Assembly (NCBI GenBank): GCA_913043255.1
Contig: CAJWLK010000001.1
Span: 487,752-551,751 of the forward strand
Direction of reading: 5' to 3'
DNA length: 64,000 bases
Source: an uncultured Gemmatimonadota bacterium
GTDB lineage: Bacteria > Gemmatimonadota > Gemmatimonadetes > Palauibacterales > Palauibacteraceae
Under the pieces are notes generated by a model that was not told the DNA's origin, did no database searches, and saw only the letters and a program-made list of their open reading frames with translations. Of this stretch, positions 26,435-34,768 are shown piece by piece. The translations under genes and the position numbers were made by a program. The stretch's first letter is position 1, and every line of letters starts with the position of its first letter.

Positions 26435-29400
26435 TCAAATTATCGTTTCGGTGATCTGGGGTTCGTTGACGGTGTCCACTGCAACAATAAAGGCTGATAA
26501 GCTGGGAGATTCTGCAGTGCGAATCTCTGAAACGATATTTCGGATGCGGCTCAGATCAACAGCATTCTTATGCCGAAACCTTTGCATCGCATCTTCGATC
26601 GTGGTTTCGGTGGCCGCAACAATTACGTTTGCAGTGATACGAGAACGAGCTTGTTCTAGCCTCGCAATCAAAATTCTTGCCGCACGTTGTCCCCAGTGAT
26701 CCTCTGCTGCCAGTTTTTCGACATTCGTGCGCAACCACGGAAAATCAATCTCTTCAGTAAGACCTAGATAGACGGTGCTTACGGCTTCCGTGCTGGCACC
26801 AGTTTCTCGGACTAAGGCCGCCATTGGCAATAACTCATCGACATACCGGAAAGTGACCAATTGCTCGGCCATCTCAGAATTAAGTCCAGCATGTTCATGT
26901 ATCTTGCAGTCATTCCGAAAGTCCTCTAGACGGTGGCCGGTGAGCATGGCTGGAAGAGCGGCCCGCACTTCGCGCACTGGTCCGTGAAGTGCCTTAATCG
27001 CTTCACCGATTGGCTGAACGAGATCAGTTCTCTGGAGCAACCAACGAGTCGTCCGACTTAGTGAGTTTGCAATCTCAAGATACCATTGATTTTGAGCTTC
27101 AACCCGAACGTTTGCGTCCGCTTCTCGGAGACCCGCATACAGGTCATCCGCATCAGTGATTTCAGAAGCCACGTACCACGTACGTGCCACTGTAGATGCA
27201 GCACGCCCACTCTCTCGCATAAGTAAGATGTGACTGGAAGCACCCATCCTATCGACAAACAGATTTGTTAAAATCGTACTTGAAATGCGCGCATTCAAGC
27301 GATGTTTCTCAAGATCCGATCGTTCCACCACTTTCAAAGCGGAAAGCGGGAAGTATCGCTTCGCCAACTCCAGCATCGCGGGGTCGTTCGGAACTCCCGA
27401 GGAGACAATCAATTGTTTGAGGTGAAGCTTTGCGTGTGCGAGCAGGCTAGCCAATTCTGGTCGAGTTAGATGTCCCCCCGCGACCTCACGGTCCAAAAGC
27501 TCTTCAGTCGTAGGCAGACGTTCAAGCACCGGATCCAACACCCCCTCCCGTTCCATACGGTGTAATGCCTCATGAAACAGGATTGGCTTATTTTGAGCAC
27601 GGATCACATCAAGGCTAATAGCAAGGGATTGATTATAATTGTTGAGTAGCACAGCATCAGCCACCTCGTCGGTACACGCCTTGAGCAGATTATTTCGCTC
27701 ATCTGTTGACAATGATCCACGCTTCAACGGACCGGCGAGGAGAACTTTGAGGTTAACCTCTCGATCGGACATGTCGACACCAGCAGAGTTATCGACAGCA
27801 TCAGTGTTGACCCCTCCGCCCGAAACCGCAAACTGGATTCGTGCTCGCTGAGTCAGTCCAAGGTTGCCACCTTCACCGATTACGCACGCATTCAACTCTG
27901 TGGCATTGATCCGCACACTATCATTGCTTGGATCTCCAACATCGGTATGCGTCTCGGAACTCGCTTTCACATATGTCCCCACACCACCATTCCATAACAA
28001 ATCGACCTTTGCCCGCAGGATTGACCGAATAAGTTCCTCTCCGTTCATTACCTCCTTCTCGATACCAAGTCGTTCACGCACCGCGTCCGAGAGAGAAATC
28101 TTCTTTGCCGTACGTTCGAAGACACCACCACCCTCGCTGATAAGATCCAAATCGTAGTCGGACCAAGAGGAGTTCAAGAGAGAGAATAAGCGCTGTCGTT
28201 CCACCCAACTCACTTCCACATCGGGGTTTGGATCGAGAAAGATGTGTCGATGGTTGAATGCCGCAACCAATCGGATCTTACGGCTGAGCAACATCCCATT
28301 ACCAAAGACATCGCCACTCATATCTCCGATACCTGCAACCGTGAACGGCTCATTCGCTAAGTCAAGATCCAATTCCCGAAAGTGGCGTTTTATACACTCC
28401 CACGTGCCTCGGGCCGTAATTCCCTCTTTTTTGTGGTCATACCCCTGGGACCCTCCTGAAGCGAATGCATCTTCGAGCCAATATCCAACTTCAAGAGCGA
28501 GTTCATTTGCAGTATCAGAATTTTTCGAAGTGCCCTTATCAGCTGCGACGACGAGATAGGGATCAGGGTCATCATATACGACCATACCTGCAGGATGAAC
28601 GACTTCTTCTTTAATCACGTTATCGGAGATTTCAAGTAATCCACGAACAAACTCCCTATAGCTCTCTAGCCCGGCAGCGAGGCGATCGGCCCGCACCTCT
28701 GAGAGACCCTTTACTATAAACGCCCCTTTAGCTCCACCAGGCACAATGACAGCATTCTTGACCCGTTGTGTCTTAACGAGATCCAAAACCTCAACACGAA
28801 AGTCTTCATAGCGGTCGCTCCAACGGATCCCACCCCGTGCAACATCATCCATCCTAAGGTGTGTAGCTTCGGTACCAGATCCATGAAGATACACCTCATG
28901 TTTAGGGCGTGGCTCGGGCATAAAATCTACTGCGCGACAGTTGATTTTAATCGCGAGGAGCAGAGATTTGCGAAGGTCTCCGCGATAATAGTTTGTCCGC
29001 TCTGTAGCGTGAATAAGAGTAAAAATTCGACGGAGTGTTCGATCGTCCTCGATGCCACGAACTGAGGCAAGAGTATCTCGAAAATCACGCGCCAGGACCT
29101 TAATACCATCTTCACGCGGCGGCTCAACCTCTGGATCAAAACGTGCCGCAAAAATGTTAAAGAGGACGAATGCAATATTTGGATAAGCAGTCAGCGGACG
29201 CTGCCCCCCCATACGACTAGCAACCGCACCAAGACGGAAGGCATAACTCGCGTAAGCACGGAGCACACCAACCTCTTTCCATGTTAATCCTGCACTCATA
29301 ATGAGTTCGTTAAGGCGATCGTCTTCGGCCACCCCTTCCTGAATAGCGCGAAGCGCATCTGAAATACGCTCCTCGCTTTCTTCTACAGCAACAGACCCGC

Positions 29401-29827
29401 TACGAGCAGCCTCTGCTTCAAACACGTGAATCGTTATGGAAATCGAATCTTCACCAACCACCTCATTAAACTGGAAGTAATCAAGAACTCGGAGACCAAG
29501 ATTCTCAAGAGTTGGGATTACATCACTGAGAATAAATGCACCTTCATTCGCAAACAGGCGAAGTTCGTATTGACCTGGATCTTCATCAGATAAAGCACGA
29601 AGCGAGAGTTGGCTGTCCCCCGAATCAACGAGACATTTGAGATGTGTCACGTCAGAAACTGCCGTATCAATTTTGACGGCAGCCTGATATTCAGAAGAAA
29701 AAGATGTAAAGTCTTCGGCCAAGCCCTGCCCCTTTGTGACCGCACTCCGCCCTTGGAGAGCGGCTTTCAACCGCTCCTGCCAAGTATGAGTGGTGGCACG
29801 AACGTCGGATTCTGTCTTTTCCATCAT
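26435..29827 (-). CDS. NAD-dependent glutamate dehydrogenase, large form with short N-terminus
   Basis: Oxidative deamination of glutamate to 2-oxoglutarate. The catalytic core of the large bacterial class is clear: GSGTEATHLRMDDVARGGIRWSDRYEDFR, VIVPGGAKGAFIVKGL, GIGDMSGDVFGNGMLLS, AAFNHRHIFLDPNPD and LLWNGGVGTYVKAS. Bacterial members usually have about 1600 residues with several ACT-like units before the core. This one has 1130 and enters at what looks like the last unit (LRLFANEGAFILSDVIPTLE). The ORF is intact and its start lies in a true intergenic gap, so this seems a natural short form rather than a fragment. No strong binding site precedes the ATG. Confidence 0.9.
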   Translation of the reverse strand: MMEKTESDVRATTHTWQERLKAALQGRSAVTKGQGLAEDFTSFSSEYQAAVKIDTAVSDVTHLKCLVDSGDSQLSLRALSDEDPGQYELRLFANEGAFILSDVIPTLENLGLRVLDYFQFNEVVGEDSISITIHVFEAEAARSGSVAVEESEERISDALRAIQEGVAEDDRLNELIMSAGLTWKEVGVLRAYASYAFRLGAVASRMGGQRPLTAYPNIAFVLFNIFAARFDPEVEPPREDGIKVLARDFRDTLASVRGIEDDRTLRRIFTLIHATERTNYYRGDLRKSLLLAIKINCRAVDFMPEPRPKHEVYLHGSGTEATHLRMDDVARGGIRWSDRYEDFRVEVLDLVKTQRVKNAVIVPGGAKGAFIVKGLSEVRADRLAAGLESYREFVRGLLEISDNVIKEEVVHPAGMVVYDDPDPYLVVAADKGTSKNSDTANELALEVGYWLEDAFASGGSQGYDHKKEGITARGTWECIKRHFRELDLDLANEPFTVAGIGDMSGDVFGNGMLLSRKIRLVAAFNHRHIFLDPNPDVEVSWVERQRLFSLLNSSWSDYDLDLISEGGGVFERTAKKISLSDAVRERLGIEKEVMNGEELIRSILRAKVDLLWNGGVGTYVKASSETHTDVGDPSNDSVRINATELNACVIGEGGNLGLTQRARIQFAVSGGGVNTDAVDNSAGVDMSDREVNLKVLLAGPLKRGSLSTDERNNLLKACTDEVADAVLLNNYNQSLAISLDVIRAQNKPILFHEALHRMEREGVLDPVLERLPTTEELLDREVAGGHLTRPELASLLAHAKLHLKQLIVSSGVPNDPAMLELAKRYFPLSALKVVERSDLEKHRLNARISSTILTNLFVDRMGASSHILLMRESGRAASTVARTWYVASEITDADDLYAGLREADANVRVEAQNQWYLEIANSLSRTTRWLLQRTDLVQPIGEAIKALHGPVREVRAALPAMLTGHRLEDFRNDCKIHEHAGLNSEMAEQLVTFRYVDELLPMAALVRETGASTEAVSTVYLGLTEEIDFPWLRTNVEKLAAEDHWGQRAARILIARLEQARSRITANVIVAATETTIEDAMQRFRHKNAVDLSRIRNIVSEIRTAESPSLSAFIVAVDTVNEPQITETII

Positions 29828-29871
29828 TGTAACCAGTTGGTCCTAGTTGGGCGCACCTCGGAGGGCACTAT

Positions 29872-29961
29872 ATGCGTTTGAATTGTGATGTGAAAACGGG
29901 AATCAACGTGCTGACCGCCATAGCGATAGGGATGGCGCTCACGATCATAACCTCTTGTTGA
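29872..29961 (+). CDS. Possible 29-residue membrane/lipoprotein-like peptide
   Basis: A GGAGGG sequence lies six bases before an ATG that opens a 29-codon frame: MRLNCDVKTG, a hydrophobic stretch NVLTAIAIGMALTII, then TSC and a TGA. The ending ITSC resembles a lipobox with the Cys as last residue. It lies between the divergent glutamate dehydrogenase start and the selenoprotein gene, on the selenoprotein strand. It may be a small membrane peptide or a leader peptide. If its TGA were read through, only 15 more codons follow, with no recognisable domain. Confidence 0.35.
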   Translation: MRLNCDVKTGINVLTAIAIGMALTIITSC

Positions 29962-30091
29962 GGGGACCACTTGATCTGGAGGCTCAAACCCCCGAGAGTA
30001 TAGCACAAAGCTGGGCCTGTCCCCCTCACAGTTCAGGAGGCGTTCGAGGCACCGGTTCAACGCTGTCAAACTAATGGAAAGCAGGTAGGAC

Positions 30092-30310
30092 ATGAAGGTA
30101 TCGATCGAATATTGCGTCGTTTGAGACTACCAACCGAAAGCCGTCAGTTTGGCGGCTGCTATTGAAGCACGGTTCAAGGGTGTCGAAATCGAGCTGATCG
30201 AATCCAGTGGTGGCGTCTTCGAAGTCGTGAGTGAGGGCAAACTTATCTATTCAAAGAAAGCAACGGGTAGGCATGCAACCCATGAAGAGGTCCTCGATGC
30301 ACTAAACTGA
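30092..30310 (+). CDS. Selenoprotein W-like (SelT/SelW/SelH, Rdx family) with in-frame UGA as Sec
   Basis: Missed by the ORF track because codon 11 is TGA. Reading it as selenocysteine gives 72 residues: MKVSIEYCVVUDYQPKA, then LAAAIEARFKGVEIELI and ESSGGVFEVVSEGKLIYSKK, ending RHATHEEVLDALN. This is the full-length thioredoxin-like SelW fold: the CxxU redox motif after the first strand, the GGVFEV strand and the conserved K-K-x-G-R-H segment. A candidate SECIS hairpin follows the UGA. AGG of AGGTAGGA sits 6 bases before the ATG. Family members are thought to be thiol-redox proteins; the bacterial partner is unknown. SelA, SelB, tRNA-Sec and SelD are not in the window. Confidence 0.93.
30139..30157 (+). 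promoter_or_regulatory. Predicted bacterial SECIS element
   Basis: AGCCGTC and GGCGGCT form a perfect 7-bp stem (one G-U pair) around the loop AGUUU, with G at the second loop position. The loop begins 22 bases after the UGA codon, inside the usual bacterial window and with the usual G in the first two loop positions. The hairpin lies within the coding sequence, as expected for bacterial SECIS, and would recruit SelB. Confidence 0.75.
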
Positions 30311-30351
30311 AAGGTTCTTATTAAAAACGCTTTTTTGCGAAAAACAAAAGA

Positions 30352-30421
30352 CCGCCCGATGAAAATTATGATTGTCCAATTTGCCGAGATAACTAATTAG
30401 ACTGTGACGCGAATCGGGCGG
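30352..30421. repeat. 9-bp inverted repeat between convergent genes
   Basis: CCGCCCGAT (30352-30360) and ATCGGGCGG (30413-30421) are exact inverted copies 52 bases apart, between the selenoprotein stop and the stop of the cupin gene. A second small stem, CGCTTTTTTGCG, is just upstream. Placement suits a bidirectional terminator, but the long loop and absence of a T-run leave that uncertain. Confidence 0.4.
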
Positions 30422-30440
30422 AACCAGTCTTGCTCGTTTC

Positions 30441-30797
30441 TCACGATGTCCTTCCGTACCGGTCGGCGAGACGGACAATGTCATCCAAGTCAGGGGTACT
30501 CACCTCAAGAACTACGCTATCCTCCACTGCTTCTAATTGGTGCACTGCGCCTGGCGGAATTGATACAGCCTCGCCCGGTTTCCATTCAAAAGTTTCATCC
30601 TCGAGCATGAAACGCATGAGACCAGAGTACAGGTACAGTGTCTCATGTTTCACTACGTGCTTTTGTAGGGAGAGGGCATGTCCTGAGTTAACCTCAAGAA
30701 TCTTTCCTGCGTAGAGGTCGGTGCGTGCGTACCACACCTCACGTCCCCATGGCTTATCGACAATTTTAGGTGTACTACAGTTTTTGGTTTCGCTCAT
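30441..30797 (-). CDS. Cupin, mannose-6-phosphate isomerase type II C-terminal-like
   Basis: Single-domain cupin of 119 residues. It opens with VDKPWGREVWYARTDLYAGKIL, the characteristic entry of the isomerase domain of bifunctional mannose-1-phosphate guanylyltransferase / phosphomannose isomerase enzymes. The metal-binding motifs follow: LSLQKHVVKHETLYLYSG and GEAVSIPPGAVHQLEA. It stands alone, without the nucleotidyltransferase domain. It could act in sugar isomerisation for polysaccharide precursors, but stand-alone cupins of this type have diverse or unknown activity. The second ATG (MSETKN) is preferred because GGGGAAAGG lies just upstream. Confidence 0.75.
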   Translation of the reverse strand: MSETKNCSTPKIVDKPWGREVWYARTDLYAGKILEVNSGHALSLQKHVVKHETLYLYSGLMRFMLEDETFEWKPGEAVSIPPGAVHQLEAVEDSVVLEVSTPDLDDIVRLADRYGRTS

Positions 30798-30859
30798 GCC
30801 TTTCCCCATTCGTCATCTTGCACACCAATAGGTGACATTTGATCCAAAGTCCGTGTGCT

Positions 30860-33091
30860 TTAGTGGGATGGAGAAATTTCAGGGTCGCCCAAAAGTTCTA
30901 CCAGCAGTTCAGTAGCCCCATAGACACTTCGTAGGGCCTCTGTGATTCCTGCCGCGTGCACACCGACCGTTCGTCCAGCATACGTGCGAAAGAGAAACTG
31001 GTTTGGGAGCTGCTCAGTGTTTCCGTCAAAAGCAATGCCGACTACCCGACCATCACGATCAATCATTGGACTCCCACTGTTTCCTCCCGTGATGTCATTT
31101 GTGGTAACGAAGTTGAGCGGCGTGTCCATCTGTACATCGTCACGGAGTGCTTCGAAGTTTGGGGGTAGTGTCCAAGGCATCTCGTTTCCAAAGCTCGATG
31201 CGCGCTCATACATACCACCCATAGAAGTGGCTGGTGGTGCAAAGGTTCCGTTGTAGGGATACCGCTTGACCACTCCGTCTGTAATCCTGAGCGTAAAGGT
31301 CGCGTCCGGAGGAAGATCGGTACCGAATGCTGCAAATTGTGCGCGCGCTAGTCGCTCCTCTTGAAGAATTTCAGCCGCTTGGACTTCCTCCCACCGCAGC
31401 AATATCTCTGCGTGCGCATCAACCATGTACGCCGCAAGTTGAACGAGCGGATCATTCGTAGTGTTGAGCACGGTGATACCCTCAGTCATCATCGTCGCTC
31501 GCCAAGCAGGGTCTGAGATCTGAGTGTTGGCAAGAACGCGCGCAGCAGCTTGCGAAGGTAACTCGTTTGGTTCGAAAGCCAGTGCACGGAAAGGGTCATC
31601 GGGATCAAGCCACCGATCAGCCATCTCAAACCGCATTTCGAGAAGCATTTGCGCAAACTCGGGAGGGATCCCAATCGGTCCGCGGAGGACTGCTTCCGCC
31701 TGCACTAGTTCATCTCCCTGGAACTCCTCCGAGCGATCAGTTTCTGGGTTGGCCATAGCGCGCAAGTATCGAACTAGCAAAGCGGCTGTCATGACAACCG
31801 GATCGCCGCCTCCAAACTCCGGGTCATTGGCATTAAGTGCAGGACTAAGATGCATCTTCTCCAGCTGGATATCCATGAGTATGTCCCACATATCCCCGAA
31901 CTCAGCGGCGAGGTTTTCATCCGCCATGGTCCGCTGCCGAAACTCTGTCTCCCAGCGGACCTTCTGTCCCATAAGGAGCGTGTCACGCAGCCCTCCAAGC
32001 TCCCCACGGAATGCCTTAAGTTGGTTCCCGATACCAAAGAGTTGTTGTCGCACGCTGCGCTCTGCCTCGGGGCCGAAAGATGCGATCCGTTGGAACAGCT
32101 TTTGTTGTCCTTCCAAAAGTTGGATGAGAAATGGGTACCGATACGCCTGTTCGTAAAGGAGCTGCCCCACCGTGGCAGCTCGGTCGGTCGAACCCGGGTT
32201 CCCCGTCACAAATACGAGTTCTCCCTCTTTCGCCCCCTCCGGATCCCATTCAAAGAAGTTCGGCGTCGTGCTAACCGACACACCATCAGGGTTATACGCA
32301 CGTACAAAAGCAACATCTAGTGCATATCGAGGATATGTGAAATTGTCTGGTTCTCCACCAAAGAATCCCGCTTGAAGCTCGGGTGCAAAAACGAGTTTGA
32401 CGGGAGAATAACGCCGATATTCGTACAATTGGTATTGCCCACCGTTGAAGAGAGCGACGACTTCACACTCGTGATTTGACGTAGCCTCACAATCTTCCTC
32501 AATCTCTGCACGTTCCTCATTTTGTGCGTCCGAGATCTCCTTGGCGGAGCCACCACCTGAACCCGCATCACGAACTCGGTCAGTTACACTGGAAATGTTG
32601 ACAAGTTGATCAATAAAAAGATCTGGACAAAGGAGTTCATCGCCATATGTGGGGGCATAGAAACCAGCCTCTACGTAATCGACCTCACTCGTCGACACTG
32701 CTTCCACACAGGCTCGCGCACAGTGGTGATTGGTCATCACAAGACCTGTCGCCGAAACGAACGAAGCGGAACAACTGTCGCCGAAACGAACCGATGATAG
32801 CCGCACGTGCTGTAACCAATCTTCGGAAGGACGAAAACCGTAGGTAGACTCCCAATAGTCGAGAGGGGCATTCTCGAACGTCCACATCGTCCCCATCTCA
32901 ACACCACTTAATTCAGCTCGCGCCCCCACTCGCTCAGCTTCAGCCGAAACAACAAGGCGGGAGGATGCACCCTCCCCCACGGCAACTTGAGCCCACAGCG
33001 AAGCACCCGCCCACGGTAGGGTACTTAACGTGAGGGCAACTCCTATTAGCAGAGACAAACAGCGTGAGGGCTGAGAGAGCGAACACAGCAT
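30860..33091 (-). CDS. S46 family serine dipeptidyl-peptidase, exported
   Basis: Periplasmic or secreted dipeptidyl-peptidase of the DPP7/DPP11 family, about 743 residues. A signal peptide (CLSLLIGVALTLSTLPWAGASLWAQ) is followed by the chymotrypsin-like double barrel: catalytic His in GLVMTNHHCARACVEAVS, the Asp in the following part, and the nucleophile in DITGGNSGSPMIDRDGRVVG near the C-terminus. A helical domain is inserted in the middle. The tracked ORF starts 40 residues earlier, before the signal peptide; the ATG at 33091 is better spaced from GGAAAGGAAG. It fits a peptide-scavenging lifestyle. Confidence 0.93.
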   Translation of the reverse strand: MLCSLSQPSRCLSLLIGVALTLSTLPWAGASLWAQVAVGEGASSRLVVSAEAERVGARAELSGVEMGTMWTFENAPLDYWESTYGFRPSEDWLQHVRLSSVRFGDSCSASFVSATGLVMTNHHCARACVEAVSTSEVDYVEAGFYAPTYGDELLCPDLFIDQLVNISSVTDRVRDAGSGGGSAKEISDAQNEERAEIEEDCEATSNHECEVVALFNGGQYQLYEYRRYSPVKLVFAPELQAGFFGGEPDNFTYPRYALDVAFVRAYNPDGVSVSTTPNFFEWDPEGAKEGELVFVTGNPGSTDRAATVGQLLYEQAYRYPFLIQLLEGQQKLFQRIASFGPEAERSVRQQLFGIGNQLKAFRGELGGLRDTLLMGQKVRWETEFRQRTMADENLAAEFGDMWDILMDIQLEKMHLSPALNANDPEFGGGDPVVMTAALLVRYLRAMANPETDRSEEFQGDELVQAEAVLRGPIGIPPEFAQMLLEMRFEMADRWLDPDDPFRALAFEPNELPSQAAARVLANTQISDPAWRATMMTEGITVLNTTNDPLVQLAAYMVDAHAEILLRWEEVQAAEILQEERLARAQFAAFGTDLPPDATFTLRITDGVVKRYPYNGTFAPPATSMGGMYERASSFGNEMPWTLPPNFEALRDDVQMDTPLNFVTTNDITGGNSGSPMIDRDGRVVGIAFDGNTEQLPNQFLFRTYAGRTVGVHAAGITEALRSVYGATELLVELLGDPEISPSH

Positions 33092-33407
33092 GAACATCTT
33101 CCTTTCCGGAATAAACTCCGCTTTTTCCTTGAATGTTAGAAAATACACAAGTGTGCCTCTGAAAGAGTAGAACGAGGCCAACTTACACTTTAACCTAGTA
33201 AGAAGATTCAAAAGTGACTGACTTCAATTCATCTGCTTCGATTCGCACCTCTGTTTCCACCACGGTTTCTTGGGCATATCCTTCACCAGACAAATTCACT
33301 CCTGGCTCCGACAACCAACGGGTGAACTCGTCATACTGTCGTTGCCGCACCCGGACCAAATAACATGATTTCAAAAGCAACCAGTTCAATTCGCCAAGGA
33401 GGGTGAG
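33092..33407. other. Divergent intergenic region between S46 peptidase and amidohydrolase
   Basis: 316 bases holding the start signals of both genes. The only ORF is the weak 64-codon minus-strand frame listed separately. I see no repeats or RNA gene. Confidence 0.5.
33195..33389 (-). CDS. Doubtful small ORF, hypothetical
   Basis: 64 codons from a TTG. The second half has coding-like codon choice (GEGYAQETVVETEVRIEADELK), and no other gene covers it. There is no ribosome binding site and no family I recognise. It lies between the divergent S46 and amidohydrolase genes, where promoters are expected, and could be chance. Confidence 0.2.
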   Translation of the reverse strand: MNWLLLKSCYLVRVRQRQYDEFTRWLSEPGVNLSGEGYAQETVVETEVRIEADELKSVTFESSY

Positions 33408-34742
33408 ATGAAGAAATGGCTTCTAAGTACACTAACGGTATCCGTCCTCACCCTGTATGCGATACCAACCAATGCACAAGACGTGACAGCAATTCGGGCC
33501 GGACGTCTCATAGATGGGACAGGTTCCCCAGCCCATAAAGATGCGATCATTCTCGTCCGTGGTGATCGGATCGAAGCCGTGGGCAGTGCCGCAGAGATCT
33601 CAATCCCGAGGGGAGCTCACGTTATTGACCTGAGCGAACATACGGTCATGCCAGGAATCGTGGATGCTCACGCCCATCTCTCGATCCGGCCTGATGTGCG
33701 GACCTTGCAAGGTCAACTCGAAGGGATGACTCAACCAGACGCGAAACAAATGGCCCGTATTGCTCGGAATATTCGAGTGCAACTTCTTTCTGGCGTCACA
33801 AGCCTCTATGTGGTCGGAGAGGTCCACTACAACGACATCCATGCCGCTGAGGCAGTCGCCGACGGCGTGATTCCAGGCCCGCGCATATATCCAAGCGGCA
33901 ACTTCATCTCTACCACCGCAGGGCACGGTCCTGCTGAGTATCGGACAACTAATGGCCCATGGGAGATGCGAACATTCGTTCGCCAGAACTACGAGATGGG
34001 TGCGCACCATATGAAGTTGACAATCACGGATCGCGCACGAGTAGGACCGAACAACGGGACCCAATACGCACCTGGCGAAAGCAATTACACGAAAGAAGAA
34101 ATTGACGCGGCAGTAAATGAGCTTCACCGGCTTGGGATTGAAGCAACAGCCCACGCTAATGGTGAGTCCATCCGCTTGGCCGTCGAGGCAGGCGTAAATT
34201 CGATACAGCACGGCGGGAATCTCACGGAAGAGCTTATGGATCTTCTCCTTGAGCACGACGTTGGCTTTGTGAACACCTATACGATCGGCTACCAATCTGT
34301 GTTCAACGAATGGGGTTTTCTAGATAACGAAGCCGATGGCATTCAAGCATGGACCGACCGTGGCAGGCAAGTCCATAAAAGGGCTCTGGCTGAAAACGAC
34401 AGAAGGTCGCAAAGACGTACGGATAGACTCGGACAGCTTAGGAGGGCTAACGAAAAAGGGGTTCATGTCGGCATCGGAACTGACAGCATGCATGGATTTA
34501 TGCCTCTAGAGATGGAAAACCTTGTTGCCGCAGGCTTTAGTCCACTACAAGCGATCACGGCAGCCACCGGTACTAACGCACAGATTGTGGGCATCGCTGA
34601 TGAAGTCGGAACAATCGAGGTTGGCAAATACGCAGACATCATCTCAATCGACGGAAGACCGGATGAGAATGTTGAAGATATGGGGAAGGTGTCTTTCCTA
34701 ATGGTGGGAGGACGGATCCAGACGAGCCTCAGTTTTCGATAA
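33408..34742 (+). CDS. Secreted amidohydrolase (imidazolonepropionase-like)
   Basis: Exported metal-dependent hydrolase of 444 residues. A signal peptide (KKWLLSTLTVSVLTLYAIPTNAQ) comes first. The small beta-sandwich part contains TAIRAGRLIDGTGSPAHKDA. The barrel metal ligands are visible in PGIVDAHAHLSIRP, EATAHANGES, SIQHGGNL and GIGTDSMHG. The sequence closes with EVGTIEVGKYADIISIDG, typical of the amidohydrolase subgroup related to imidazolonepropionase and prolidases. The substrate cannot be deduced. AAGGAGG precedes the ATG. Confidence 0.9.
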   Translation: MKKWLLSTLTVSVLTLYAIPTNAQDVTAIRAGRLIDGTGSPAHKDAIILVRGDRIEAVGSAAEISIPRGAHVIDLSEHTVMPGIVDAHAHLSIRPDVRTLQGQLEGMTQPDAKQMARIARNIRVQLLSGVTSLYVVGEVHYNDIHAAEAVADGVIPGPRIYPSGNFISTTAGHGPAEYRTTNGPWEMRTFVRQNYEMGAHHMKLTITDRARVGPNNGTQYAPGESNYTKEEIDAAVNELHRLGIEATAHANGESIRLAVEAGVNSIQHGGNLTEELMDLLLEHDVGFVNTYTIGYQSVFNEWGFLDNEADGIQAWTDRGRQVHKRALAENDRRSQRRTDRLGQLRRANEKGVHVGIGTDSMHGFMPLEMENLVAAGFSPLQAITAATGTNAQIVGIADEVGTIEVGKYADIISIDGRPDENVEDMGKVSFLMVGGRIQTSLSFR

Positions 34743-34768
34743 GGTCTATCTCCGAACTCCGATCATGC

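Noticed and set aside
29959-29961. Second possible selenocysteine UGA after TSC in the 29-codon ORF
   Set aside because: Read-through adds only 15 unremarkable residues, and no SECIS-like hairpin at the right distance is evident.
29824-30093. 89-residue minus-strand ORF between the glutamate dehydrogenase and the selenoprotein
   Set aside because: No family, no binding site, and it overlaps the small plus-strand ORF that has a good ribosome binding site.
31524-32156. 210-residue plus-strand ORF
   Set aside because: Antisense to the S46 peptidase gene, Ser/Arg-rich and without a family; a shadow of the real frame.
33600-34295. 231-residue minus-strand ORF
   Set aside because: Lies entirely inside the amidohydrolase gene on the other strand, with Cys- and His-rich shadow composition.
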